Source: an uncultured bacterium
GTDB taxonomy: Bacteria > Bacteroidota > Bacteroidia > Bacteroidales > Muribaculaceae
Assembly (NCBI GenBank): GCA_905214735.1
Contig: CAJMNI010000014.1
Span: 1 to 52,200, forward strand
Length of the DNA: 52,200 bases
Reading direction: 5' to 3'
This document shows positions 8,442 through 19,234 of this stretch, piece by piece. Positions within the stretch are counted from its first letter, which is position 1, and each line of letters starts with the position of its first letter. The translations under genes were made by a program, and so were the position numbers. The notes beneath the pieces were generated by a model. It was not told where the DNA came from. It worked only from the letters and a program-made list of their open reading frames with translations, and made no database searches.

Positions 8442-11400
8442 CTATTTATTAGTGGCATTGGTTCGGAGATAGCTCGAATTTGACGTGCCGCGATGTTTTC
8501 TGGCTCCACCATACGAAGTGTTGGAAGTGGATTGGAGAGTCTTGATCAGTTCGGAATACTTCTTTTGGTAAGTTAACTGGAAGTACGAGCTGAGCTCAAT
8601 GAGTTCAGCGCTCTTCCCATCATTGAACACTGTCCACTGTAATCGACGGAAATTCCAGGCATTGACGCGATAACGGGTAAACCTGAACTTCATATCATTA
8701 TATTCCGCTGTCTTCTCGGGGTTGAAGAAACACTGTTCCCATGTAGCAGCATAGTCTTTGTCCGTCACATAACCATTGGAGCTGACAGATGAGTAATACA
8801 GTCTTCTGCCTAAAGGAGACTGCCAACCACTCTTGTTAACTTTAGGATGACACATGATGCGTGTGTGACGGTAGTTGTCATTAATCTCAAAAGTCTTATT
8901 GGGATTGAGTTTGCCCAATGAAGCTGCGTTATAGATCATGCCATACTGGTAAGCGGGTAGCTGGAGCGAAATACGGTCATAGTCACCGGTATAAGTTAAA
9001 ATCTTACCACACATGACGGCCATCCAGTTCTTCATCTCCGCCTTGGTATAGTTAACCTGGCAGTTCGTTGTTTTAGGAATTGCTTCTGAAACCATTCCAC
9101 AAGCCTGATAGAGATCGCTGAACAACTCTGCATAAGATTTTTCTTTCAGCGGCATGCCTTCGATGAGACCAGATGTATTTTCACCCAGCATGTCATTGGC
9201 AAGCACTGTACCGTCCCTGTAGAGCGGCCATAATGTGCCGAGGGTCCTGTAAATTCTCCTTCTATCCATCACGACAGCTTCGCGAATCGAAACTGAACCC
9301 GGTTGGATAAGGTGGTCGCTTGGCTCTATACTCAATAATCCTGAGTTCCAGATTCCGAAAGGTGTCACCATATACATTGATTCAGGGGTCTGCACCCGGA
9401 AGTCAAGGTTTGACGGAGCTGAAACAAATTTCGGACCGCCTATAAAGAACATGTTGCTGAGGTAACTTATGTAGTAGAACGGATCAGACGCCACTAAGAA
9501 CTGCTTGTAGCCATTGACGTTTCTTGAGGGAAATTTGGAGGCAGTCGACCTAAAGTTGCCTATCAGGTAACTGTCATACAACTGGCCCTGTGGAAGAGCA
9601 GTCATGGACATATCGTCAAGACGCACCCCGAGGAAAGGCTTCAGATAGAATAATGGAACATCGAATACTTCATCGGCTTTCCTATCGCCGCAAGATGCCA
9701 CTCTCATCGACAACAGATCCTTGGACCGGTGAACGTCCACCATCCCTTGTTCTTTCTTGAATACGGTAACACGGAATCGTGGCTTGGTTTCCGAACCAAT
9801 TCCAAAGTAATCTACCTGGGCAACCTCCACTCGATAAGAACTCAAGGGATCGGAAGAGATCCTGGCGGTCGGAGTTTTTGAAGTGGTAGGAGTTTTTGAA
9901 GTATTTGTACGCGTTGTCCTTCCGGAAGTGTTTTTGGTAGTCTCTCCTGGAGTAAAGGAAGGTTTTCCTGATGTGCCGGAGTTTCTCACGCTTCCTCCTG
10001 ACTGCAGGGAATTCTTCAGATTTTCTCTCTCCCTCGCAAGTACTTCCTCGCGTGATTCACCGTAAACAATATAATTTTTCACTTCTTTCCACGTCGCCTC
10101 ACTCATTTTTTGCTCAACCCATTCGTAACGGAGTATCATGCGGCCTTCCCCACTGAAAGGTGCCAGGCCTCCGGATGGTGTCATGATTGAAACAGAGTCA
10201 TTCTCAATCCATTTGTTGGGTGCGCTCGATACAACACGACCGTTCTGATATACATACCAGTTGAGATTCCCCTTGACGTAGGCTTTCCCTTTCATCTTTC
10301 TTCTGAGGGATATGGTGGGATGCTTTAAGTCGACGGGAAGAGCATAAATAAGAGTGTTGCCTCCCTGGATGCAAGACTCCTTATAATTCTCCCAGTTGTT
10401 GGGGAACGCAAGGGCTACATGGGGCTGCAGGTCTTCTGCGTCTTCAAGTGTACGGGTTTTGTTGTTTGTCACAAAATAGAAATCCTTAGTCTGGCTCCAA
10501 GGCTGGAAGTCCCACTTGTTGGTGATTGTGTCGTAAACTTCGGGATGTTGCCATTTGCCCTGGACAAACTCCATGGCGCGTCCTTTCATGCGAAGACGAT
10601 AGAAGCGATTCGGATTGAGAACAGTCAGGTTCAGAGTCACCTTATTGCCGTTCATAAGATATTCCACCTCGCTGCGGATGCCGCTTCTGTCGTTGCGTGC
10701 ATCAGTCAGACTCTTGTATTCTGTCAGTTCGGGCACTGAGTCAGGAATGATCTCAAACTTGAATTTGCGACTGGCAAAACGGTCGAGGGTCCCTTCGTCG
10801 TATTTGTCTCCCTGGCTTGATTTTCTGACCTTTTCAAGCTCAGTAGGATCCGCTACTGCAATAGGTCTGTTTAGGTCGGCCTGTGTTGTTACCACGGGCC
10901 GGCTCTGAATTTCCCAGTCAAGGGGATTCTCTGCCGCCTTATCCAAGTCGACAGAACCTATATTACATTCCTCGAAGAGCTGATAATCATCGAGAGCATT
11001 ACCGTAGAACATTTCGCAGACATCGCCGCATTCGAAGGAGAACGTCTTGTTGATGTTAATGAGTCCGGCGAGGAGACGAAGCTTGACCCTTGCCTTACCT
11101 GTAAAATAGTTAGGATTGGGCAATCCGGCCTGGAGAACGCCACCGATTCCGGCATCTACCAGATCAATCTTCTTTTTGATGAAGCCAAGATAAAGGCGGA
11201 AACCGAACTTGGCATAAAGATAGGCGTAAAGCTGTCCTTCGCCATACCATCCGTCATGTCCCGGGCGTCCTCCCTTGAGATTTATACATCTTGAATTCTC
11301 ACTGAGCTGTCGGACAGAAATGTCGAATCCCGCGGTGGCACCCATGTCGCCATAGAACAATCCGAGGTCTACGTCAACATAGCCCCAAACTGAGGCTCCC

Positions 11401-14400
11401 AACATTACTCCGCCATTAGTTTCTCCCATTAAGCCAAACTGTTTCTTGGCTTTCTCACGCGCCTCATTAGCTTTGCTTATGTCATCATTGGCATAAGCTC
11501 CGGAAGAGGAACCGTTAAGGAACTTGCGGACTTTTGCAGGTATCTCGGGCAACTGTCCATTGTTGGGCAATTCATTTCCAAGGCAGAGATAGGCGTTTGC
11601 GCCTACACTCACGGTGACTATCTTGGATTGGAAGTCCACAAGGGTAAACGTACAGCGTTTGTCCCATTCGGGCTCACCAAGATAGATGTGCCATTTGGTT
11701 TTCGTATCCGAGCCCTGTTTCTTATGGCCGATGCGGAAGTCAAGGCTTACGGAGAGCCCAGGGCCTTTGACCTTGATTCCGTCATCAGTCTTTTCCTTAT
11801 CCTTGGCTTTGCCCTCCTCATATTTTGCCATGTTCCCATCATAATTTCCGGTCTTGTGCTCGTTCTTGTCGCCGACGGCGCTTGCGAAGCTGCCAGCGTA
11901 ATCGCCGAGATCTTCCCCAAACTGCTCGAGTTCGGAGTTGAGTTCCTTAAGGATGTCGTTGATGCCGCCGTCAAGCGACGCGTCAACGGTTATGTCAAGC
12001 TGGAAGTATTGTTCCTGCGGATTATCCTCATAGACCAGATTGACCTTGCTGTCGATCATACCGCCCACACCTTTGACGCCACCCTTGAAAATAAAGGTGC
12101 TGAGGTTCTTTGCCTTTCGGTCGTAGACAACTGTAAGGTCGAGATCTCCCTTCAGCGTCACCTGGTCCACAGTGCCTATGCCCATACCGGCGATGATGCC
12201 GATGACGCCCTTCTTAGGTTTCGGATGCAGTTTGTCCTGAATATTATAGGCGCAGTTGAAATAGAATCCTCCGTGAATATTGTTCATTGAAATAGGACCC
12301 ATAGGGATACCGCACTTTCCTCCGGCCATGATGTCGAAGAATCCCCAACTGAAGTTGTTGCCGTTTTCCTTATGGTCATAGTAACCGCCGTTGATATCCA
12401 CCTTGAAAAGACCGCCCTTCACACTTGCCTTGAGCTGACCGGCATATCCTTTGTCCTTAGACGGATCGTCAGCACATGTTAATGTGCCTTTGAACGAGAA
12501 TACGGGCGTCTCAGTTTCGAACGTCGCTTCACGGAACTCCACTCCCTTATAGTCAAGGGAGATATTGGAGAAATCAGAGATATTGTTTATCCATGATTGG
12601 ATCTCGATAGCAGTGCCGGCGCTTATCTTGAGGTCAGAACAGAAGGTGATGTCACCTCCGAGAGTAATACCTATATACGGCTTCGAGCCATCGCGGTGCA
12701 ATGCAAAATCCCACTTTTTGAGTGCGAACTCAAACGGTCCAATTTTCTTTTGGGGAGATGCACAGCCCCATTGACCGAAGTTAAGGTAAAAATCGCTGTC
12801 TTTTCCAAAGTCGATCTTGGATGCCTCGTTCCACCATCCTGCTCCGATGGCATTGCTATTCTCTACTTCCGACAGCATCTTTTCGGTAGCTTCGGCAGCC
12901 CGAACCTGGCGGTCATGTTCATATACCGACTCAAAACCGTCGTTGTTGGCAATGCGCATCTTGCAGAAGCGGATTCCCGGAAGTTTCAGGTCGAATGGCA
13001 GATTGGCCAGCTTCTTGTTGACAGTATTTGCCCCGGCAATTTCCACTGATCCTCCTACCAACAATTCAACGTTCGTATTGGTCTCGCCTTTCTCATCATC
13101 AATTGCCTCGACAAGAAGATAAGTCAAGTCTTTGTCGAGCGTGAGCTCACCAAGCATGAAATCGAAGTTGAGGTCTTCAATCTGGGAAGTGGTAAAGACA
13201 TAGGCGAAACCTTTGCCTCCGCCTTTATTGGTGAAAGTCTGATTGTAAATATTGCAGGCATAATCTATTTCCCCCTTGAACAAAGGTATTTCGAGTTTGC
13301 CGTTGAATCCGAATTTCTTGAAGTCGTTCTGTACAATAGACACCATTATTTCGTCAAGGCTGAATTTGAAGCCTCCGATGGTGGCATTGTCTCCTGCGCG
13401 GTAGTTGATGGCATTGACTATTCCACAGTCCAATGTAAGTCCGGATTTGTCGATGAACAGGTCTTTGACGGCAACCTTCATAGGTTCCTTGCCGTTGCCG
13501 ACTTTGATCGACGAGGGGAAAGCCATTGAGAGTTCCTTGAAGTAAAGTCCTGTCCATTCATTCTCAGTGCCTTTTGAAAGACCTGAGTTTTCCAGCTTGT
13601 ATCCGTCCGGGAATGACGCCATATCCTTATGGTTGCTGTTGGCTGCGAGGTCAACTACGGCAGTCTCGCCAGTGAAGACATATCCGGGAAGGTCGACATG
13701 CTCGAATGAATCAAGGCTGCCTTCAGCTATGAAATGTTCCCATTCCTGAATTCTTGTGGAAAGATGCAGTTTTGGAGATTCCTCGGTACATTTGCCGGCT
13801 ACGACCTTTTTGAGGTCGGAAGGCATGGTCATGTCCATGTCGATGTTGAGCCATTCGAACTTATTCTGGCTCCAGGAAACGAAGCAACCGTCCTCCGGCT
13901 CTATCACATCCTTCGGCGCAAGGAACTTGCATTTGAAATCAGTCTTGGGATCGACAACTTCAAAATCCTTAAGAAGCGCCACGGTACCTCCTTCCGGAAT
14001 CAGCGTTTTCGGGCTTATACACATTCTCGGGGATCCAAACACCAGTATCTGACCTTGAGTGGCCTTGGTTTCAGGCACGACAAATGTGCCGAACAGATCC
14101 ATAGTGGCATAGGTCGGCGCAAACTTCATTTTAGAGATTGTCAGGTTGACAGGAGTGGGATTTATGCTCTCCGGTATTTCCAGCGGGAAAGTAACGTTTT
14201 CGACATTGCCGTCGAGCAGTCCGGCCACGCGGGCTTTGCCATCGAGATATTCCTGATAATAACGGTCGATAGGCAATTGTTCGGCCAGGCTTTTAACCTT
14301 GTCGTTGGCTTTGCCCTGGAGCTTGTCGGCATAAGGGATTCCGCTGTCTCCAATAAGATTGTCGATTCCCCAGTCAGAGAAAAGCTTCTCCACCACTTCA

Positions 14401-17400
14401 GCGCTTGGCATCTTGTTGTGGGCTCCTCCCCATGTCTGGACAATACCTTCAAAAACCTGATTCTCCGTATTGACAGCGATATCATCAAACGTGACTGCCA
14501 ATTTCCAGGTGAGCAGCAAAGGCTCCCATATCACATGGCCGTCGCCTTTGAAATGTCCGGGTTTATCCTCTAAGGCTTCGAGCTGTCCGTCAAGCACGAG
14601 TTCATACTCCCCGATACGTATACTTTTCCCTTTCAGGTCTGCTACGCCGGCTGTTGTCGGTTTTTCATTGGAAATCTCTATCTGATTTGCACATTGGAAA
14701 TATCGGCTTGTGAAAACTTCCGACATTGCGAAGTCCACAATGTTGATGCTGTCGTTTAGGAATGCAACGGATTTATCGTTCACTGCCGTGGGCTTGACAC
14801 GAAGCATCAGGTAGTCGCCTTTTTCCACCTTCCCGTCGAGTTTGTCCCAACGGATGGTGTCGGTCTGTGCCTTAAGTGCCTTATTGGCATAGATCGGGGC
14901 AGTCTTGAGCATCTCTTCCCTGGAAATGTAATCCTTTGCGGCAAAAAGTTCCACGTCATACACGAATTTAATCGTGTCAGGCTGTGCTCCGGCACCTCCT
15001 TCGAAAGTCGGCCTGTTCCATTTGACAGCAATGTCTGAATTGAGGAACTCTTTCCTTGCGCCTTCATCGGGGTGGAAATGGGGAAGTACTATTTCAGGAT
15101 TGACGAAATTATATAGTGAATCTGTCAGGTTCATGCCTCCGAGGCCGATTATATCGGCATCATCGCCGGAGCCTGACTTGAACCCGACAAGCGCGGGGGC
15201 TGAATAGCCGTCGTTCTCAAGGCGAATATTGTGCTTTTGGCAATAGTCTTCGTCGGCTACGGCGCGGACACGCAGCAGGAGCATGGAGGCTGTATCAATC
15301 TGCGCATCAAAAGCCCTCTTGTCCATCTTAAAGGATGTGGAGGATATGCCCTTTTGCTCATAAACAACTTCGCCGTCGATAGCCTCACCGAGAATAGTGG
15401 AAAGGGAGGCGTCGTACGCGCCTGTAGGCTGCAATATCGATATGTCGTAAGTGAAATCCACGGGATCCTGCGCTTTGCCCGAAGCTACAGGGGCACTCCA
15501 CTTGATGATGCAGTTGTTGGGATCGAGGACCTCAAACTTCTTGTTGCCTATTTCGGTGTAAGGTTTGGGCACTGTAAGGCGTGGGGCAGAATACTGGGTT
15601 ATATCCGTTGTTTTGCGGAGGACGACGAGGCCCGGGTAGCTCTTGCCTTCGTTGAGGAATACATAGGATTGGTCGCCCGAAGCAGCATTTTCCACACGGG
15701 CAATAACCTGCACTAAAAAGAGTTGTTTTGGGTCTACAATGTCAAATAAGTCGATGGGCACCTTGAACTCGGTGGATGTGAGGCCTTTTTTCTCATAGAA
15801 CGGATTTTCGTTATCGAGGGCTTCCTCCATACCGGCGGCAGAGGCAGGGTATTTCTTATTTGGCTGAGTAATCTTAATGTCATAGATCACACTGGGAAGA
15901 GCCTTGCCATCGTCAACGGATGAAACCTCACAGGGCTTCCACTTGATGACGGGATTGTCCCTCATGAGGACATGCACACCCTTGGAGATGTCTTCATTTT
16001 CGTAGGCAAACTGGTCGAAACTCTGATAGGGGCTGGGTGTAACCAATACGGGCCGCGAGAACACGGTCTGGGCGCGTGCAAATGCCACGGGTATGCCTTT
16101 GCCTTCGCCTTCAAAGGTTAGAGCCTTGTAATCACCTGCAACAGTGTCGGGGTGAGCCACAACTTGCATCAGGTAGACGGACTTGGGGTCAAGAGCGTCC
16201 GCCATGGATGCGGGGATGCGGTATGAGGTGGTTCGGATGCCCTTCTGCTCAAAGATGGGCTCCAATTCATTGGCGGCTTTTAAACATTCGCTCTGTTGAT
16301 AAATGTAATAGCCGCTTGTGGGTTTGATGATTCGTACATCATAGGTGAATGATACTTGCTTCCCTCCGGCATTGTCGAGGCGGGGTGCCGACCAGGTGAC
16401 CTCGTCTTTGGCGGGGTCGAACTGTGCATACCACAACCCGGCGGGCAGATTTGGCCGCATCAGCTTGGGACGAGAGTATGTCGCAGGCTGTGCCGGTGTC
16501 TCGGAATAATCCTTGACACGGAACATCTTGATGTCGCTCTTTCCTTCGTTGATTATATTGATATAGTCGAGCGAACCTGCCTGAGTGGCATTGGAATGAG
16601 CGGTGATTTGCGCCAGGTAAGTTTCATAGGGTGAGAAATTCCGGATTACATTCAAAGGGATGAGGCACTGGGGCATCTGAAGTCCCGAAGTCTGGTAGAC
16701 TATTGGGTTGCGCTCCATGGCTTCATCAATGGCCTGCAGTGGCATCTGCTGGACGATTTTGATGTCATAGGTGTAGTTACGCGGTTTTGGATCGCAATTC
16801 ACCACCGGCGCCATCCATGTCAGCATAGGTGTCTGCTTCGATAGCGTGGCTATGTTATGGTCCCCAAATTCTCCTGTCGATACCGGCATTATCCATTCCG
16901 GAGCCTTGGCCTGGTAGCATACCGTGAAGATCGTACGGCTCAACGCAGGATTGCTAACAAGGAGAGGCGAAGAAAGATAGGGATCCCATTTATAGGCAAG
17001 GAGAGTCAGTTCATACGTTCCTTCCGGAAGATTGCCGAATGAACCTGAGACCACATTGTCGAAAAGAGCCGATGGCATCGATATGTCTTCCATGCGGACA
17101 TGATTGAACATGGTTCGCATCTCGGCGGCATTAAGGACTTTTGTGCCCATGGCCGGTATCTCGAAAGGTCGCTGGGGCAGCGTCTTTCCGGGAACAGTTA
17201 TTTCTATTCCGGAAGAGGGAATGATTTGGCGAAGTTCAACTCCAAAGTATATCAACTTGGCTTCATTCTCCGTGTTCTGCACTGAGATGTTGAAATACTG
17301 TCCCGGATTGGACAAGTAATACATTACTTGCGGAGGAAGAATGTTCCTTACGGGGGTGACGTTTATGTTCACTTCCTGCGCAAATGCGCTCGCCATCGAA

Positions 17401-17447
17401 ACCATGGCGAACAGAAAAGGAATTATATGTCGTTGGAGTCGTTTCAT
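8442..17447 (-). CDS. Giant surface protein (3001 aa) with five repeats spaced about 147 residues
   Basis: A signal peptide ends at AFAQ (residue about 24). After an N-terminal beta domain come five tandem repeats, recognisable by a (F/Y)xYD-type strand near residues 224, 370, 520, 667 and 829 (YTYDIKIVQ, FTYDVRIIKP, VIYDIKITQP, FTYDISILQP, FVYDVELF) and by a following V/L-Y-x-K/Q-KG(I/L)xxTxF element. The spacing of 146-162 residues fits my recollection of the 147-residue/TANFOR repeats named from Tannerella forsythia. Residues about 900-2230 are a very long run of amphipathic strands with Gly-rich turns. A Ser/Thr/Gly/Pro linker at about 2480-2535 leads to a C-terminal domain of about 450 residues. 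Its ATG overlaps the barrel gene's stop. Function unknown; likely the main structural component of the locus. Confidence 0.8.
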   Translation of the reverse strand: MKRLQRHIIPFLFAMVSMASAFAQEVNINVTPVRNILPPQVMYYLSNPGQYFNISVQNTENEAKLIYFGVELRQIIPSSGIEITVPGKTLPQRPFEIPAMGTKVLNAAEMRTMFNHVRMEDISMPSALFDNVVSGSFGNLPEGTYELTLLAYKWDPYLSSPLLVSNPALSRTIFTVCYQAKAPEWIMPVSTGEFGDHNIATLSKQTPMLTWMAPVVNCDPKPRNYTYDIKIVQQMPLQAIDEAMERNPIVYQTSGLQMPQCLIPLNVIRNFSPYETYLAQITAHSNATQAGSLDYINIINEGKSDIKMFRVKDYSETPAQPATYSRPKLMRPNLPAGLWYAQFDPAKDEVTWSAPRLDNAGGKQVSFTYDVRIIKPTSGYYIYQQSECLKAANELEPIFEQKGIRTTSYRIPASMADALDPKSVYLMQVVAHPDTVAGDYKALTFEGEGKGIPVAFARAQTVFSRPVLVTPSPYQSFDQFAYENEDISKGVHVLMRDNPVIKWKPCEVSSVDDGKALPSVIYDIKITQPNKKYPASAAGMEEALDNENPFYEKKGLTSTEFKVPIDLFDIVDPKQLFLVQVIARVENAASGDQSYVFLNEGKSYPGLVVLRKTTDITQYSAPRLTVPKPYTEIGNKKFEVLDPNNCIIKWSAPVASGKAQDPVDFTYDISILQPTGAYDASLSTILGEAIDGEVVYEQKGISSTSFKMDKRAFDAQIDTASMLLLRVRAVADEDYCQKHNIRLENDGYSAPALVGFKSGSGDDADIIGLGGMNLTDSLYNFVNPEIVLPHFHPDEGARKEFLNSDIAVKWNRPTFEGGAGAQPDTIKFVYDVELFAAKDYISREEMLKTAPIYANKALKAQTDTIRWDKLDGKVEKGDYLMLRVKPTAVNDKSVAFLNDSINIVDFAMSEVFTSRYFQCANQIEISNEKPTTAGVADLKGKSIRIGEYELVLDGQLEALEDKPGHFKGDGHVIWEPLLLTWKLAVTFDDIAVNTENQVFEGIVQTWGGAHNKMPSAEVVEKLFSDWGIDNLIGDSGIPYADKLQGKANDKVKSLAEQLPIDRYYQEYLDGKARVAGLLDGNVENVTFPLEIPESINPTPVNLTISKMKFAPTYATMDLFGTFVVPETKATQGQILVFGSPRMCISPKTLIPEGGTVALLKDFEVVDPKTDFKCKFLAPKDVIEPEDGCFVSWSQNKFEWLNIDMDMTMPSDLKKVVAGKCTEESPKLHLSTRIQEWEHFIAEGSLDSFEHVDLPGYVFTGETAVVDLAANSNHKDMASFPDGYKLENSGLSKGTENEWTGLYFKELSMAFPSSIKVGNGKEPMKVAVKDLFIDKSGLTLDCGIVNAINYRAGDNATIGGFKFSLDEIMVSIVQNDFKKFGFNGKLEIPLFKGEIDYACNIYNQTFTNKGGGKGFAYVFTTSQIEDLNFDFMLGELTLDKDLTYLLVEAIDDEKGETNTNVELLVGGSVEIAGANTVNKKLANLPFDLKLPGIRFCKMRIANNDGFESVYEHDRQVRAAEATEKMLSEVENSNAIGAGWWNEASKIDFGKDSDFYLNFGQWGCASPQKKIGPFEFALKKWDFALHRDGSKPYIGITLGGDITFCSDLKISAGTAIEIQSWINNISDFSNISLDYKGVEFREATFETETPVFSFKGTLTCADDPSKDKGYAGQLKASVKGGLFKVDINGGYYDHKENGNNFSWGFFDIMAGGKCGIPMGPISMNNIHGGFYFNCAYNIQDKLHPKPKKGVIGIIAGMGIGTVDQVTLKGDLDLTVVYDRKAKNLSTFIFKGGVKGVGGMIDSKVNLVYEDNPQEQYFQLDITVDASLDGGINDILKELNSELEQFGEDLGDYAGSFASAVGDKNEHKTGNYDGNMAKYEEGKAKDKEKTDDGIKVKGPGLSVSLDFRIGHKKQGSDTKTKWHIYLGEPEWDKRCTFTLVDFQSKIVTVSVGANAYLCLGNELPNNGQLPEIPAKVRKFLNGSSSGAYANDDISKANEAREKAKKQFGLMGETNGGVMLGASVWGYVDVDLGLFYGDMGATAGFDISVRQLSENSRCINLKGGRPGHDGWYGEGQLYAYLYAKFGFRLYLGFIKKKIDLVDAGIGGVLQAGLPNPNYFTGKARVKLRLLAGLININKTFSFECGDVCEMFYGNALDDYQLFEECNIGSVDLDKAAENPLDWEIQSRPVVTTQADLNRPIAVADPTELEKVRKSSQGDKYDEGTLDRFASRKFKFEIIPDSVPELTEYKSLTDARNDRSGIRSEVEYLMNGNKVTLNLTVLNPNRFYRLRMKGRAMEFVQGKWQHPEVYDTITNKWDFQPWSQTKDFYFVTNNKTRTLEDAEDLQPHVALAFPNNWENYKESCIQGGNTLIYALPVDLKHPTISLRRKMKGKAYVKGNLNWYVYQNGRVVSSAPNKWIENDSVSIMTPSGGLAPFSGEGRMILRYEWVEQKMSEATWKEVKNYIVYGESREEVLARERENLKNSLQSGGSVRNSGTSGKPSFTPGETTKNTSGRTTRTNTSKTPTTSKTPTARISSDPLSSYRVEVAQVDYFGIGSETKPRFRVTVFKKEQGMVDVHRSKDLLSMRVASCGDRKADEVFDVPLFYLKPFLGVRLDDMSMTALPQGQLYDSYLIGNFRSTASKFPSRNVNGYKQFLVASDPFYYISYLSNMFFIGGPKFVSAPSNLDFRVQTPESMYMVTPFGIWNSGLLSIEPSDHLIQPGSVSIREAVVMDRRRIYRTLGTLWPLYRDGTVLANDMLGENTSGLIEGMPLKEKSYAELFSDLYQACGMVSEAIPKTTNCQVNYTKAEMKNWMAVMCGKILTYTGDYDRISLQLPAYQYGMIYNAASLGKLNPNKTFEINDNYRHTRIMCHPKVNKSGWQSPLGRRLYYSSVSSNGYVTDKDYAATWEQCFFNPEKTAEYNDMKFRFTRYRVNAWNFRRLQWTVFNDGKSAELIELSSYFQLTYQKKYSELIKTLQSTSNTSYGGARKHRGTSNSSYLRTNATNK

Positions 17448-19189
17448 TTCTTCTTGTCTTTATGCTTGATACTGAGGAGAGTGAAGGTATAGAGATAGTT
17501 CAGGGAAAGGCGGATGTCAGTGGCGTCAAGACTTGATCTTGTCTTTGTGATATTGACATCACCGTATTTGCAGAATGATGCTGAGAAACTGAAGGTATGA
17601 TACTTCCTTAGAGTATACCCGGCATTAAGATCGAGAGCCATGGAAAGACTTTTCGACTGGTGTTTCACCTCATTGTAACATAATGACACCGTAGCCGAAG
17701 CATTGAGATTCTTATCCTTGAGGAATGAGCGTCCCGTAGAAATGGAGGCAACATCCGAAATGTATTCAGTGTTGAAGCCTTTCGAGCCTTGATGGCTGAG
17801 GGAAAGGGTGAAGTTGGTTTCCCATGGCTTTACGTTCATATTGTATGATGCGCCGAGAGCCAATGTCTTGACATCCGTCTGGCCTATGGAAAACTTGTTG
17901 AGGTCTTTGTTAAGTGTATAGTTGCCGGAAAGAGAGATAGTATGATCCAGTTTCTCTCCGGGAAGATTGTAAGTCGGGAGAAGGCTTATGCTGTGGAGCA
18001 CTCGTTTGACTTCAGTCGTGTCGTTGACGGCAGCTGTTCCGTCGCCCTGCTTCTGCAGGAAGCCATTATACATGGCCGATACATTGAAATTATTGCCAAG
18101 TCTCCACGATGCCATTCCGTTGTAGACGTAGCCCTTTGTGGTATAAAGCTGCTGTTTGGCCAGATTGTCGGCCTGTCCCGAGAAAGATGCTGAAAGGGAA
18201 ACCCTGCGGAACAAAGTAGTCCCGATATTCACTCCCAGACTATGGTAATTGTTGGATGTATAGTATGTGCCGAGGGATACATAATCCGGTTGGATTATCT
18301 TATAGAAGATGGAGGCATTCAGCCATGAGAAAGAGAAATTGAGGGCTGCATCGCCAGCGAATCTTACCCTTGAAGTATACCGAGGTTCAAAGATCTTGTC
18401 AAAACGGGCGGCTTCTCCTGTCGTTACTTTTTGCGATTCGGTATCGGCTGTGAACGCGGAGGTTGCCATATTGGCTGTAAGAGAGATGCAGTTCTTGAAA
18501 CTCACCTGACCCTTAAGGCCTACAACCAGATTTTCCTGCGGGCGATAGAATTGCCTCCAATATTCGTCTATAGATCCCTCGGAGTCATAGGCGCGAAGGA
18601 AATAGACGTCGATGCTGTTTCCGTTCTTGCCGTATCCGACCGAAAAGCCCCAGCCATATCTCTTGTACTGGGCACGTCGAGGATTCGGACTCTCGGGGTT
18701 ATCATTGACGGCGCGGCGCAACACTCCATAGAACGCCGAAGCCCTGAATTTCGAACCCTTGTACTCCAGACCAATTCCATTGAAGGACATATTGAGGATA
18801 TAATTGGAGAAAGGCATCGATGATTGGCCGAGATGCGCGGTGAAATTTTTGTAGCTCGGACTGATGTTGAAGGAGAATTGAGGATAGTTGAAATTCAGAT
18901 TGTCGTTGGAGTAATAGATGGAGAAAGGCAACGAAAATCCGTAGACGTTGATATTAAGGTTGGCGAAAACACTGTTGCTCAAAGGCGACATATAGTTGTT
19001 GCCGTTGGAACTGTGGAAATAAGTATTGTTGGTGCCGATGGAGCCGGTGATAATCAGAGGGTCATGCTTGGCTATCTGGGATATGTCCTGTGCTCGGACA
19101 GACACACTAGCCATTGAACAAGCCATGACAATGGCTGCTGTCAATCTTTTCAGCATACTTGTTTTTCGCCGTGGCGTGTTCGATATCAT
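17444..19189 (-). CDS. Putative outer-membrane beta-barrel protein (581 aa)
   Basis: The N-terminus carries a signal peptide ending near VRAQ (residue 34). Nearly the whole mature chain consists of alternating hydrophobic/polar strands with aromatic girdles and short turns (FSLPFSIYYSNDNLNF, FSASFCKYGDVNI), as in porin-like barrels. I see no TonB box or plug. The protein ends in a lysine-rich tail and its stop overlaps the start of the giant gene (ATGA), so the two are made together. I chose ATG 19189 over ATG 19156 because a 16-nt sequence around it is identical to the one around the start of the DUF1573 gene (22092). It could be an export pore or surface anchor for the giant protein. This is inference. 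Confidence 0.7.
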   Translation of the reverse strand: MISNTPRRKTSMLKRLTAAIVMACSMASVSVRAQDISQIAKHDPLIITGSIGTNNTYFHSSNGNNYMSPLSNSVFANLNINVYGFSLPFSIYYSNDNLNFNYPQFSFNISPSYKNFTAHLGQSSMPFSNYILNMSFNGIGLEYKGSKFRASAFYGVLRRAVNDNPESPNPRRAQYKRYGWGFSVGYGKNGNSIDVYFLRAYDSEGSIDEYWRQFYRPQENLVVGLKGQVSFKNCISLTANMATSAFTADTESQKVTTGEAARFDKIFEPRYTSRVRFAGDAALNFSFSWLNASIFYKIIQPDYVSLGTYYTSNNYHSLGVNIGTTLFRRVSLSASFSGQADNLAKQQLYTTKGYVYNGMASWRLGNNFNVSAMYNGFLQKQGDGTAAVNDTTEVKRVLHSISLLPTYNLPGEKLDHTISLSGNYTLNKDLNKFSIGQTDVKTLALGASYNMNVKPWETNFTLSLSHQGSKGFNTEYISDVASISTGRSFLKDKNLNASATVSLCYNEVKHQSKSLSMALDLNAGYTLRKYHTFSFSASFCKYGDVNITKTRSSLDATDIRLSLNYLYTFTLLSIKHKDKKK

Positions 19190-19199
19190 TGCATGATGT
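19184..19199 (-). promoter_or_regulatory. 16-nt start-codon element, second copy
   Basis: TATCATTGCATGATGT on the plus strand is identical to 22087-22102. In both places the start codon of a minus-strand gene sits at the same position inside the 16-mer (19187-19189 and 22090-22092). It contains the small dyad ATCAT-tgc-ATGAT, which could fold over the start codon in the mRNA. Confidence 0.5.
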
Positions 19200-19234
19200 T
19201 GTTAAATGATTGGTCGCATGAAAGGGAAGTCAGC

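Noticed and set aside
11628..14573. Plus-strand frames of 220 and 279 aa inside the giant gene
   Set aside because: They are shadows of the giant reading frame and have no recognisable protein features.
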